Shown here: piece after piece, positions 43,739 to 51,694 of the stretch
Layout: every line of letters starts with the position of its first letter
Numbering within the stretch: the stretch's first letter is position 1
Source of the DNA: Cerasicoccus maritimus
Lineage (GTDB): Bacteria; Verrucomicrobiota; Verrucomicrobiia; Opitutales; Cerasicoccaceae
Direction: 5' to 3'
Assembly (NCBI GenBank): GCA_031296935.1
Contig: JAVDPD010000009.1
Coordinates: 1 to 64,000 of the forward strand
Length of the DNA stretch: 64,000 nucleotides
Notes under the pieces: generated by a model
What the model saw: only the letters and a program-made list of their open reading frames with translations
What the model was told of the DNA's origin: nothing
Database searches by the model: none
Position numbers and translations under genes: made by a program

Positions 43739-44472
43739 GTTTGTTCGGGGATGATGACCATATCCAAGCTTACCGAGAAGTCTTTGAGACTACCTGGAGC
43801 GACGATACGCCAGTAAACGGAGTCAGGTTTATCTCGCTGGATTGCGAAACGACGGGCCTCAACCCAAAGAAGGATTCGATCATCACCATTGGCGCCGTGA
43901 CGGTGGAAGACGGTTCGATCATGCTTGATGATCAATATGAGGCGTTAATCAAATTTGCCTATAACACCTCCTCGGTCGTGGTGCATGGCATTACGGCGGA
44001 AGAAGCGGCGGAGAATGGCATGGATGAGGCCGAGGCACTCGCCGGTCTACTGGGGTATTTGAAAGACGGTTTCATCGTTGGCCACCACATCGGTTTCGAC
44101 GTGGAAGTAATTAAGCATGCCTGCCAGCGTCGCTTTGGTCTGGATTTTCGCAATCGCTGGCTCGACACAATGGACCTCACTCTCCACCTGGAGCGCGATG
44201 GCATGTTCGATGATATGGACTCGTCTGCTCCATTTCAGCGAACTCCAGGTGCTTCGCCAGATTTTTCACGTTCACGGGATTTCTCCCTCGATGGCCTATG
44301 CCGACGTTTTGGCGTGGAGCCGCATGATCGCCACACGGCCGCTGGCGATGCCTTCATTACCGCGCAGATCTTCATCAAGCTTCTTCGCATTGCCAAGCGC
44401 GCGGGCCGCACGACTTTGGGCCAAATAAGCGAGCGTTATGTGGAAGCATCGGATGATGGCAGCAGTGGCTGA
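43735..44472 (+). CDS. 3'-5' exonuclease, DnaQ/PolC-epsilon family
   Basis: DEDDh exonuclease of 245 residues with LDCETTGLNPKKD (first Asp and Glu), HHIGFDVEVI (Asp) and HDRHTAAGDAFITAQIF (His and final Asp), a complete catalytic set. It is too short to be part of a polymerase and stands apart from dnaE. Translational overlap with the DUF294 gene suggests joint control; the real substrate is unknown for such pairs. Confidence 0.9.
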   Translation: MSLFGDDDHIQAYREVFETTWSDDTPVNGVRFISLDCETTGLNPKKDSIITIGAVTVEDGSIMLDDQYEALIKFAYNTSSVVVHGITAEEAAENGMDEAEALAGLLGYLKDGFIVGHHIGFDVEVIKHACQRRFGLDFRNRWLDTMDLTLHLERDGMFDDMDSSAPFQRTPGASPDFSRSRDFSLDGLCRRFGVEPHDRHTAAGDAFITAQIFIKLLRIAKRAGRTTLGQISERYVEASDDGSSG

Positions 44473-44514
44473 TTGTCGTTTGCTGTATTGAATTTTCTTT
44501 TGTGCCAAGCCGGG

Positions 44515-44543
44515 TTGACAAAACCGATTTGCTTCGCTTATAC
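44515..44543 (+). promoter_or_regulatory. sigma-70-type promoter of tRNA-Leu
   Basis: Consensus TTGACA (44515-44520), 17-bp spacer and TTATAC (44538-44543), placing the start site about 10 nt before the tRNA. The best promoter match in the window. Confidence 0.85.
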
Positions 44544-44559
44544 ATCCATCTTCGCAAAT

Positions 44560-44644
44560 GCTCGGGTGGCGGAATTGGCAGACGCGCTGGGTTTAGGTTC
44601 CAGTGTCTTACGACGTGCAGGTTCGACCCCTGTCCCGAGTACCA
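44560..44644 (+). tRNA. tRNA-Leu (anticodon UAG)
   Basis: Type II tRNA. The acceptor arm GCTCGGG pairs with CCCGAGT (one G-U). The anticodon stem CTGGG/TCCAG encloses TTTAGGT, with the anticodon TAG at 44594-44596. A long variable arm, T arm GTGCAGGTTCGACCCCTG and an encoded CCA (44642-44644) complete it. The CCA is also the first three bases of REP copy E. Confidence 0.95.
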
Positions 44645-44694
44645 GCCTCCGGCTGGACCGTTAGATTTGCGCAGTGCGCAAATGGCGGTGAGGA
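44642..44694 (+). repeat. two-hairpin REP-like element, copy E
   Basis: Hairpin 1 CCAGCCTCCGGCTGG (44642-44656), linker ACCGTTAG, hairpin 2 ATTTGCGCAGTGCGCAAAT (44665-44683, 9-bp stem), then GGCGGTGAGG. The first stem begins inside the tRNA-Leu CCA end. It may serve as transcription stop or processing signal, although no T run follows. Confidence 0.85.
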
Positions 44695-44760
44695 TGAGAA
44701 TACGAAATGCGGATTTTTCCTGATTGGTAGGCTTTGGGATTCTATAGACCTCTCTAAGCG

Positions 44761-44809
44761 CACCATATTACTCTTTTTCCTTTAATCTTTTTCCTTTTTC
44801 CTTCCACTC
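44761..44809 (+). promoter_or_regulatory. 49-nt G-free leader of rnpA
   Basis: Contains CTTTTTCCTTTAATCTTTTT and further TTCC runs, has no G and no Shine-Dalgarno sequence, and ends at the ATG. Confidence 0.6.
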
Positions 44810-45199
44810 ATGCGTCTTCGTCCCTGGCAACGCCTCCGCAAGCGCCGCGAATTCAATCGCGAGCGGGGCATTGGTCTGCGCTACGAGTGCCCGCCGTTCC
44901 TGTGCCGGGTGTTGCCGCCGATGGACCCGACGGCCCGGCCTTGTCGTCGTTTGGGGGTCATTGCATCCAAACGGGTAGGCAATGCCATATGCCGAAACCG
45001 CTGCAAACGCTTGCTACGCGAAGTTTTTCGTCTCAACCAGGAGGCGCTACCCGAGCACTGCGACGTCATTTTTGTGGCCCGCAAAGATCTCCTGGAAACC
45101 CCGCTCGCGGAGCTGGAGGCGCGTTTTCGCGACGCCGCGCAGCGCGCCGTGAAGCGTTGGGCGCGCCAGAAGGACTCTCCGCCGCCCAGTGAAGCCTGA
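44810..45199 (+). CDS. rnpA: ribonuclease P protein component
   Basis: Basic protein subunit of RNase P that helps the catalytic RNA bind pre-tRNA. The 129-residue protein starts [15 protein letters not shown] and has the RNR signature in [18 protein letters not shown]. It heads rnpA-yidD-yidC. The usual upstream partner rpmH (ribosomal protein L34) is absent; a tRNA and a REP element occupy that position. Confidence 0.92.
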   Translation: MRLRPWQRLRKRREFNRERGIGLRYECPPFLCRVLPPMDPTARPCRRLGVIASKRVGNAICRNRCKRLLREVFRLNQEALPEHCDVIFVARKDLLETPLAELEARFRDAAQRAVKRWARQKDSPPPSEA

Positions 45200-45479
45200 G
45201 CATGCCAGTTTGCCGGCCCGCGCTGCGGCGTGGTTGGTCCGCCTTTATCAGGTGACCCTTTCGCCGCTGAAGAAGGTGCTCTTGGGACCCGGTGGCGCAT
45301 GTCGTTTTCACCCAACGTGTTCGGAATACACGCGCGTGGCGATTTTACGGCATGGATTGATGAAAGGCGGCTGGCTGGGCTTCAAGCGCATCCTCAAATG
45401 TGGCCCCTGGCATCCGGGGGGCTGTGATCCGGTTCCAGACCGTCGGCCGGGAATCGGAAGGAAAAAGGAAAAAGATTAA
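45189..45479 (+). CDS. yidD: membrane protein insertion efficiency factor
   Basis: A 96-residue YidD/Hemolysin-like protein at the membrane that aids YidC insertion. The signature is [23 protein letters not shown] start overlapping the end of rnpA by 11 bp gives the best N-terminus. The last residues (GRKKEKD) are encoded by GGAAAAAGGAAAAAGATTAA, the purine arm of the following hairpin spacer, so the repeat element has become the C-terminus. Confidence 0.9.
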   Translation: MKPEHASLPARAAAWLVRLYQVTLSPLKKVLLGPGGACRFHPTCSEYTRVAILRHGLMKGGWLGFKRILKCGPWHPGGCDPVPDRRPGIGRKKEKD

Positions 45480-45603
45480 GGGCAAAAGGGCCTGGATTGA
45501 TGGGCTGTCAGGTCGAAGTTGGGCGTTTCGCTTTTCACTTTGATTTTTGAAAATCAAATCAATCATTCTGAAACTTTTTCCTTTAATCTTTTTCCTTTAA
45601 TCT
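45457..45603 (+). repeat. hairpin spacer between yidD and yidC
   Basis: Purine arm GGAAGGAAAAAGGAAAAAG (45457-45475) with ATTAAGG after it, and pyrimidine arm of repeated CTTTTTCCTTTAATC (45571-45603). A smaller hairpin (TTGATTT/AAATCAA) lies in the loop. The pyrimidine arm ends about 100 nt before yidC, unlike the arms in the BMC operon. Confidence 0.7.
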
Positions 45604-45702
45604 CCCGCGCCTCTGCGCGGGGCAAAGATTAGCATTGAAGCGAGCCCGGAAACCGTTTCGCTAGTCCGTTTTCACTCGCGCCACTTTTGGCGCAAAAACC
45701 TC

Positions 45703-47652
45703 ATGGATAAAAAGAACACCATAATCGGAATCGTGCTCATGGGCGCGGCGATGTTCCTGTTTACACAGCAGGTCCGGGAGAATCAGAAGCTTGCCGAAGA
45801 ACAGCGCAAGAATGCGCCGATCGTTGAGCAGGCTGAGGAGGGCGCTGATGCCGCATCTACCGACGCTGCCTCCGCGGAGCCCGGAGAGGCTGCGGCCCCG
45901 GTTGCCACGACCGGTGGTTCGGCGCCCCGCAGCTTGTTTGGCGCGGAAGAGAAGGAAGCACCGGTTGCCCCCATCGCGACCCCGGCCACCGATCTGCCCG
46001 AGGAGACCTACGTGCTCGCCAATGAACACATCCGCGTGACCTTCACCAGCAAGGGCGGCGCGATTAAGAATGTGGCCTTTATCGACACGATGCCCGATGG
46101 CCGCCTGAAATACCCGGCGACCCTCAATAGCGAGGAGCCCTACATCTTTGGTGCCGGCTCCGAAAAGCCCGCACTAGCGATCAGCATCGACACGGACAGT
46201 GACGGTATTCCCGAAGAAGTGGCTCCCGACTACAAGGTGCAGGAAATTGACGAAGCCGCTGGCCGCATTCAGCTGGCTTATCAGGATGAGTCCGGCGTGC
46301 AGGTCATCCGCGCCTATGTGTTGGCGAAGGAAGGCAGGGAAACGGACCCCTACGTAATCCAGCACGAAACGTATTTCATCAACACCGGTTCCAAGCCCTT
46401 CCCGTTACAGGCGATGTTCATCAACGTTGGCTCGGCTCCCCCCACCAAGGGCGACGTCCGCCACGAGTTCCTGAACTTCGGCTACTACGCCGCCGGTGAC
46501 TCGGAATTCCTCAAGATGAGCAAATTCACCGGCTCCAAGGGTTTCCTCGGCTTTGGCGCGAACCCGCCGCGTGACTTCGTTTACGATGGCATGAATGAAA
46601 TGGGCGGCGAGGTCGTTTGGGCCTCCGTGAAGAACCAGTTCTTCACCACCGTGCTGACACCGACCGACGCCAAGGGCTCCGGCATCTTCGCCAAGCCGAT
46701 CGACCTCAGCGCCACGATTGAAGACCCCGAGCTGCAGCAGGGCCTGACGGGTGCCATGGAGTTCGACCTCGGTTCCGTGCCAGTTGGCGACCGCAAGTCC
46801 ATCCGCACTAATTTCTACGTGGGGCCCAAGGAATATTTCCGCCTCAACGCAATGGGCCAGAACCAGGACGAGATCATGCAGTTCGGCTTCTTTGGCGGCA
46901 TCAGCAAGATCCTGCTTTGGGCGCTGGTGAGCATCCACGACTTGATCGTACCGCTGGCGCCGACCTGGGGCTGGGGCTTCGCCATTATCATCCTCACGGT
47001 GATCATCAAGGCGCTGCTTTGGCCGCTGACGCAGGTGCAGGTCCGCTCCGCCAAGGCGATGGGCAAGATCCAGGCACCGATGAAGGAGCTACAGGAGAAG
47101 TATAAGGAGAACCCGACCAAGCTCCAGCAGGAGACGATGAAGCTCTTTAAGGAGCACAAGGTCAACCCGGCTGCCGGTTGCTTACCGATCATTTTCCAGA
47201 TCCCAATTTTCCTGGGTCTATTCTACATGCTGCGGACTTCGTCCGACCTGCGCTTCTCGCCGTTTCTGTGGATCAAGGACCTTTCGGTGGCCGACACCCT
47301 GCCGTTCATGCCGGACTGGTTCCACCTGATGCCGCTCTTCATGACCGGCGCGATGGTCATCCAGATGCGGATGACGCCGACGCCGACCACGGACAACATG
47401 CAGCGCAAGATCTTCCAGTTCATGCCGCTGATCTTCCTGGTTTTCTGTTACAGCTTCCCGTCCGGCCTCGTGCTTTACTGGACTGTGCAGAACTGCATTT
47501 CCATCTTCCAGCAGTGGCTGACCAACCGCAAGCGCGACGATGAAGACACCGGCAAGGATGGCGTAATCGACGTGTCCGAGGCCCCCGCCGCCAAGAAAAC
47601 CGCCAAAAAGGGCGCTCAATCCGCGAAAAAAGGCGGTAAGAAAAAGCGCTAA
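45703..47652 (+). CDS. yidC: membrane protein insertase YidC
   Basis: Inserts and folds inner-membrane proteins with or without SecYEG. The 649-residue protein is Gram-negative type: an N-terminal membrane segment (IIGIVLMGAAMFLFTQQ), a large periplasmic domain (about 100-375) and the five-helix insertase core (about 395-610, with TLAPTWGWG-like and GCLPIIFQIPIFLGLF segments). A Lys/Ala tail follows, probably contacting ribosomes. It fits next to rnpA-yidD. Confidence 0.95.
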   Translation: MDKKNTIIGIVLMGAAMFLFTQQVRENQKLAEEQRKNAPIVEQAEEGADAASTDAASAEPGEAAAPVATTGGSAPRSLFGAEEKEAPVAPIATPATDLPEETYVLANEHIRVTFTSKGGAIKNVAFIDTMPDGRLKYPATLNSEEPYIFGAGSEKPALAISIDTDSDGIPEEVAPDYKVQEIDEAAGRIQLAYQDESGVQVIRAYVLAKEGRETDPYVIQHETYFINTGSKPFPLQAMFINVGSAPPTKGDVRHEFLNFGYYAAGDSEFLKMSKFTGSKGFLGFGANPPRDFVYDGMNEMGGEVVWASVKNQFFTTVLTPTDAKGSGIFAKPIDLSATIEDPELQQGLTGAMEFDLGSVPVGDRKSIRTNFYVGPKEYFRLNAMGQNQDEIMQFGFFGGISKILLWALVSIHDLIVPLAPTWGWGFAIIILTVIIKALLWPLTQVQVRSAKAMGKIQAPMKELQEKYKENPTKLQQETMKLFKEHKVNPAAGCLPIIFQIPIFLGLFYMLRTSSDLRFSPFLWIKDLSVADTLPFMPDWFHLMPLFMTGAMVIQMRMTPTPTTDNMQRKIFQFMPLIFLVFCYSFPSGLVLYWTVQNCISIFQQWLTNRKRDDEDTGKDGVIDVSEAPAAKKTAKKGAQSAKKGGKKKR

Positions 47653-47718
47653 GCCATTTTATAATTGAAAGCTGGCCGCTAAAATTATCGAAAGAACTGT
47701 TAAAACCCCGCATTTACC

Positions 47719-48462
47719 ATGTCAGGACACTCCAAATGGGCCACCATTAAGCGCCACAAGGCGGCGATCGACGCCAAACGTGGCAAAATTTTCAGCGTCA
47801 TCTCCAAGGAGTTGACCATCGCTGCCCGAGATGGCGGCGGCGACCCTGAGTTCAACCCGCGCCTGCGGATGCTCATCCTCAAAGCCAAAGGCTCGAACAT
47901 GCCGGCTGACAATGTGGACCGCGCCATCAAGAAGGGCACTGGCGAGCTGCCGGGCGTGGTCTATGAAGAACTGGTTTACGAAGGCTATGGCCCGGGCGGC
48001 GTCGGCATCATCGTCGAAGTCACCACCGACAACAAGAACCGCTCCGCCTCCGAAGTCCGCTCCACGTTCACCAAGTGCGGTGGCAATCTGGCGGGCGCCG
48101 GCGCACTGGCGTTCAACTTCCAGCGCAAGGGCCAGTTCATTATTTCTTCCGAGAAGACCGATGAGGAGACCCTCATGGAAGTAGCCATCGATGCTGGAGC
48201 TGAGGACATCGCCAACAACGAAGACCACTTCGAAGTGACCTGCGAAATGTCCGAGTTTGACGCGGTTTCCACTGCGCTGAACAAAGCCGGCATCGAGCCC
48301 GACAGCTCCGAACTCGCCTACATTCCCAACACGCTGGTGCCCGTGACGGACGCCGACGTGGTCAAGCAAGTCCTCCGCCTGACAGAAACCCTCGACGACC
48401 TTGAAGACGTGAAAGCCGTCTGGTCCAACTATGACATCGACGACTCTCTCCTGGGTGACTAA
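47719..48462 (+). CDS. yebC: YebC/PmpR family protein
   Basis: The 247-residue protein has the family N-terminus MSGHSKWATIKRHKAAIDAKRGK and the three-domain TACO1/YebC layout with NMPADNVDRAIKKGTGE and YEGYGPGGVGIIVE. Family members were named transcriptional regulators; recent work links many to translation of proline-rich stretches. Which role applies here is unknown. A single gene between yidC and the foldase gene. Confidence 0.93.
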   Translation: MSGHSKWATIKRHKAAIDAKRGKIFSVISKELTIAARDGGGDPEFNPRLRMLILKAKGSNMPADNVDRAIKKGTGELPGVVYEELVYEGYGPGGVGIIVEVTTDNKNRSASEVRSTFTKCGGNLAGAGALAFNFQRKGQFIISSEKTDEETLMEVAIDAGAEDIANNEDHFEVTCEMSEFDAVSTALNKAGIEPDSSELAYIPNTLVPVTDADVVKQVLRLTETLDDLEDVKAVWSNYDIDDSLLGD

Positions 48463-48474
48463 TCCCTTGCGGGG

Positions 48475-48514
48475 TTAAATCCACACCTCCCCACCTCAAC
48501 ACTCACACTTTTAA
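48475..48514 (+). promoter_or_regulatory. 40-nt G-free leader of the foldase gene
   Basis: CACCTCCCCACCTCAACACT and flanking bases lack G; the first G is one base before the ATG-proximal C (48515). No Shine-Dalgarno sequence. Confidence 0.55.
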
Positions 48515-48516
48515 GC

Positions 48517-50166
48517 ATGTTTACCTGGCTTCAGACCCACATCCAGAAGCACCACAAGATCATCTTCGGGATTATCCTTGTGGTCGTTATCATTTCCTTC
48601 GTGTTCACGATCGGTAACTTCGGTGGCTTTGGTAACCCGACCAACCCGAACGCCGGTCCGCGCGATTTCTACGGTTTCAACCTAAATTCCAACCGCGACG
48701 TGCGCTCGCTGGAGCAGTGGACGACGATCTCGCTCGCGCTTGATCGCCAGCGCATCACCGACGATGCCGTGCAGTACGGTGTTTTGCAGCGCGCGGTCAT
48801 GCTGGACCTGGCTGCTAAGTTGCAGATCCCTGGGCCGACGCAGGAGCAGTTTACTCAATACGTCACCGAGCGCCCGGCCTTCCAGGATTGGCAGACTGGC
48901 AAGTTCAGCCAGAAGATGTATGGCGCGTTCGTGGAAAGCTTCCAGAACAACCCGAATTTTACCAAGGAGACCTTGGAAACTGCGCTTACGCAAAACTTCC
49001 GCATCGACCAGGTGGCTAGCGCCATTGGCGGGCCGGGCTACGTGATGCCTTACCTGGCAGTAGAGGAAATTAAGCGCCGCGATACGGTCTGGTCGCTCGA
49101 CATGGCCGAGCTTGACCGCGATACCTTCGAGCCGACTTTCGACATCACCGACGAAACGCTCCAGGAGTTCTACCTGCAAAATAAGTTTCGCTACGAAACC
49201 AAGCCCGAGATTGTGGCCGAGTATGTTTCTTTCCCCAGCGCTGATTTCGTGAGCCAGGTTGCCGAGCCGACCGAGGCTGAGCTGACTGCCGTTTACAACA
49301 GCAACCGCGCTCAGTGGCCGAAGAATGACGAAGGCGCCATTAAGCCGCTCGCCGACATCAAGGAAGCGGTCATCGCGAAATACAAGGAGGAGAAGGCGCA
49401 GGAACTCGCGCTCAATGAAGCCAACAAGCTTGCCGTCGCGCTTTACGACGCCGCCTACGATGGCTCGATCAAGCAAAACGATCCGTCGCTGGCCGCGTTC
49501 CTGAGCGAGCAAAAGCTTTCACTGCAGAAGCTGCCGCCGTTCAGCTCGGACAATCTCAACGTGAGTCCGATCGTTCCGGCTTCCGGCTTGAGCCAAATCC
49601 TGAACCTCCAGGAAGGCCGCTTCTTCACCGATGGCGGTGTGAAGACCTCCGACGGCGCGGCTGTGCTGTTGCTGGTCGAAAAGGGCGCGACCCGCATCCC
49701 TGAGCTGGCAGAAGTTCGCGACCGCGTCATTGCCGACTACAAGGTCTATGAAAAGGGCCGTCAATTTAACCAGAAGGCCGAAGAGGCCCAAGCCTCGCTG
49801 CAGGCAGCAGTGGACGCCGGCAAGAGTTTTGTGGACGAAGCCAAGGCGCTTGGCTTCACGGTGCAGAGCTTTGATGACTTCACCATGATGAGCCCGCCCA
49901 AGGGTGTGGACAACTTCGTGCTCAGCACCTTGGGCGACATGGAGCAGGGTGAGGTGTCCAACCTCGTTGGCTTCGGCGACATCGGCACGATTCTCTATGT
50001 GAAGAAGGCTGATGCCCCGGACGTCGACGCCAGCTCCGAGCAGGTGGTTAAGGAAATGGAGCAGATCCAATCCCAGATCGCCATGGCTACGGAAGCGAGC
50101 ATCGTCAACGAGCTCATCGAGATCGGCAACAAGCAGCTCGAAACCGAAGAGCAGCCCACCCTCTAA
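48517..50166 (+). CDS. PpiD/SurA-like membrane-anchored peptidyl-prolyl isomerase
   Basis: A 549-residue periplasmic folding factor with one N-terminal membrane anchor (IIFGIILVVVIISFVFTIGNF) and a SurA/PpiD-type helical chaperone region (about 60-250). A parvulin-like region is diverged, around FFTDGGVKTSDGAAVLLLVE. Resembles PpiD by topology. Whether the isomerase site is active cannot be seen. A terminator follows at 50251. Confidence 0.82.
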   Translation: MFTWLQTHIQKHHKIIFGIILVVVIISFVFTIGNFGGFGNPTNPNAGPRDFYGFNLNSNRDVRSLEQWTTISLALDRQRITDDAVQYGVLQRAVMLDLAAKLQIPGPTQEQFTQYVTERPAFQDWQTGKFSQKMYGAFVESFQNNPNFTKETLETALTQNFRIDQVASAIGGPGYVMPYLAVEEIKRRDTVWSLDMAELDRDTFEPTFDITDETLQEFYLQNKFRYETKPEIVAEYVSFPSADFVSQVAEPTEAELTAVYNSNRAQWPKNDEGAIKPLADIKEAVIAKYKEEKAQELALNEANKLAVALYDAAYDGSIKQNDPSLAAFLSEQKLSLQKLPPFSSDNLNVSPIVPASGLSQILNLQEGRFFTDGGVKTSDGAAVLLLVEKGATRIPELAEVRDRVIADYKVYEKGRQFNQKAEEAQASLQAAVDAGKSFVDEAKALGFTVQSFDDFTMMSPPKGVDNFVLSTLGDMEQGEVSNLVGFGDIGTILYVKKADAPDVDASSEQVVKEMEQIQSQIAMATEASIVNELIEIGNKQLETEEQPTL

Positions 50167-50169
50167 CCA

Positions 50170-50189
50170 CCAGCCTCCGAATGGACCGG
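50170..50189 (+). repeat. REP-like element, copy F (degenerate)
   Basis: CCAGCCTCCGAATGGACCGG keeps the TCC loop and GGACCG linker; the first stem has two mismatches and the second hairpin is lost. It begins four bases after the foldase stop codon. Confidence 0.5.
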
Positions 50190-50250
50190 AGCCAGCGTCC
50201 CGCGAATCGACTGAGCTCGCCGAAGTCTGGACCGGGGATATTCTTTCAGA

Positions 50251-50279
50251 AACGTCGTCCGATTGGGCGGCGTTTTTTT
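50251..50279 (+). terminator. Rho-independent terminator of the foldase gene
   Basis: AACGTCGTCC and GGGCGGCGTT form a 10-bp stem with G-U pairs around GATT, followed by a run of T. Confidence 0.8.
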
Positions 50280-50301
50280 GTGGGCTGCTGTTTGTTTTGC
50301 T

Positions 50302-50375
50302 GGAACGCGAAGCTTCAGCGAGTGTTTTCGGCTTTTCCGCCAGATGAAACAACACTCGCTGAAGCTTCGCGTTCC
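50302..50375. repeat. 25-bp repeat in inverted pair
   Basis: Bases 50302-50326 (starting GGAACGCGAAGCTTCAGCGA) are perfectly inverted at 50351-50375, with a 24-nt loop. A third copy with one change is at 62243-62267. The pair lies between two convergent terminators. Confidence 0.85.
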
Positions 50376-50381
50376 GCGTAC

Positions 50382-50418
50382 AAAAAAACGCCCGCCAACG
50401 AGGTCGCGGGCGGGCGTT
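50382..50418 (-). terminator. Rho-independent terminator of the sdh operon
   Basis: On the minus strand ACGCCCGCC/GGCGGGCGT form a 9-bp stem with an 11-nt loop, followed by seven T. It ends about 20 bp after the sdhB stop codon. Confidence 0.85.
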
Positions 50419-50437
50419 AGATTGATGCGTTATCGCG

Positions 50438-51199
50438 CTAGCAAGCGTGATTGAAGAAATTGCGAACGCGGGCGACGGCGTAGTCACGGTTCATCTTGGC
50501 GATGAAGTCCAGGGTGATTTCCTTCGGGCAGACGGCCTGGCACTCACCGTAGTTGGTGCAGTTGCCGAAGCCGGCGTCGTCCATGGCGGAGACCATCTTC
50601 ATCACGCGCTGGTCCTTCTCAGCCTGGCCCTGCGGGAGCAGGTTCAGGTGACCGGCCTTGGCGGAGGTGAAGAGCATGGCCGAACCGTTCGGGCAAGCGG
50701 CGACACAGGCACCACAGCCGATGCAAGCCGCTGCGTCCATAGCCTTGTCGGCGATGGGCTTCGGGATCGGGGTGGCGTTGGCGTCCTGGGCCGAACCGGT
50801 GCGGGCGGTGACGAAGCCGCCGGCCTGGATGACCTTGTCGAATGCGGTGCGGTCGACGATGAGGTCCTTCACCACCGGGAACGCCTTGGCGCGCCAGGGC
50901 TCAATGGTGATGGTGTCGCCGTCCTTGAAGTGACGCATGTGGAGCTGGCACGCGGTGGTGGCGCGCTGCGGGCCGTGGGCTTCGCCGTTGATGACGAGCG
51001 AGCACATGCCGCAGATGCCTTCGCGGCAGTCGTGGTCGAACGCGACGGGCTGTTCGCCCTTGCCAACGAGTTGCTCGTTCATGATGTCGAGCATTTCGAG
51101 GAAGGAGGAGCCTTCGTCGACGTCGGGCAGCTCATAGCTGACAAACTTGCCTGCTTCTTCGCCGTTCTTTTGGCGCCAGATTTTCAGATGTAATTTCAT
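50438..51199 (-). CDS. sdhB: succinate dehydrogenase iron-sulfur subunit
   Basis: Electron-transfer subunit of complex II on the cytoplasmic face of the membrane. The 253-residue protein has three cluster motifs: CREGICGMC for [2Fe-2S], [12 protein letters not shown] for [4Fe-4S] and [12 protein letters not shown] for [3Fe-4S]. It is the last gene of sdhC-sdhA-(4HB)-sdhB. It resembles the B-type (Bacteroides/Bacillus-like) SdhB of enzymes with a single cytochrome subunit. A four-helix-bundle gene separates it from sdhA. Confidence 0.95.
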   Translation of the reverse strand: MKLHLKIWRQKNGEEAGKFVSYELPDVDEGSSFLEMLDIMNEQLVGKGEQPVAFDHDCREGICGMCSLVINGEAHGPQRATTACQLHMRHFKDGDTITIEPWRAKAFPVVKDLIVDRTAFDKVIQAGGFVTARTGSAQDANATPIPKPIADKAMDAAACIGCGACVAACPNGSAMLFTSAKAGHLNLLPQGQAEKDQRVMKMVSAMDDAGFGNCTNYGECQAVCPKEITLDFIAKMNRDYAVARVRNFFNHAC

Positions 51200-51217
51200 G
51201 TCTGGATGTTGTTTAAA

Positions 51218-51680
51218 GGGAGAAGGGTGATGGCAGAAGGCAGAAGGGAAGTGTTGGATTTGCCGTTGCCATGTGTTAATTTTGCTTGGTTTCGAGCTTA
51301 TTAATTAAAGAGGCGAGCATGCGTTCGATCTCAGTTGAGATTGAATCGATCTCGGATGTGTGCTGGGACTCGGTAAAGGCCAGATTACGCGCTATTTCGA
51401 TCTGCGTTTGCATTTCGTACAGCGAACCTGAGGCTATGCGAAGAAAGCGAATGTAGTCTGCGCGGGAACGACGACCGTATCCTTCGGCAATATTGCTAGG
51501 AATGGAAACGGCCGCCCGGCGAATCTGGTTCGTTAGCGCAAACTGTTCAGACGGTGGGAAGTCAGCGCTCACACGGTAAACCAGCGTCACCAGCTCCATC
51601 GCCTTTTGCCAGACGATAAGATCTCTGAAGCTCTCTACCTTCATTGTGTTAGCGTACCCTTCTGCCATCTGCCTTCTCCC
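51218..51680. other. inverted-repeat-bounded cassette in the sdh operon
   Basis: GGGAGAAGGGTGATGGCAGA (51218-51237, continuing to 51241) is inverted at 51657-51680 with three mismatches in 24. In the sdh transcript the purine arm comes just after the sdhA stop codon, the four-helix-bundle gene is in the loop, and the pyrimidine arm forms the sdhB leader. The same layout without a gene in the loop occurs at 24334, 25998 and 45457. Confidence 0.7.
51276..51644 (-). CDS. four-helix-bundle protein (S23/Avd-like family)
   Basis: A 122-residue helical protein with the family pattern [55 protein letters not shown] and [11 protein letters not shown]. Relatives are encoded in the intervening sequences of some 23S rRNA genes and include the Avd accessory protein of diversity-generating retroelements; the biochemical role of most is unknown. 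It starts at MKVESFRD (ATG at 51644). No reverse transcriptase, template repeat or rRNA is nearby. It sits between sdhA and sdhB, bounded by inverted repeats (51218-51241 and 51657-51680). Confidence 0.88.
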   Translation of the reverse strand: MKVESFRDLIVWQKAMELVTLVYRVSADFPPSEQFALTNQIRRAAVSIPSNIAEGYGRRSRADYIRFLRIASGSLYEMQTQIEIARNLAFTESQHTSEIDSISTEIERMLASLINKLETKQN

Positions 51681-51694
51681 TCCTGTCTGCGGAG

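Noticed and set aside
44560..44644. tRNA-Leu as the attachment site of an integrated island
   Set aside because: No integrase, no downstream copy of the tRNA 3' end and only housekeeping genes follow.
51276..51644. Four-helix-bundle gene as the Avd of a diversity-generating retroelement
   Set aside because: No reverse transcriptase, template repeat or variable-repeat target gene within the window.
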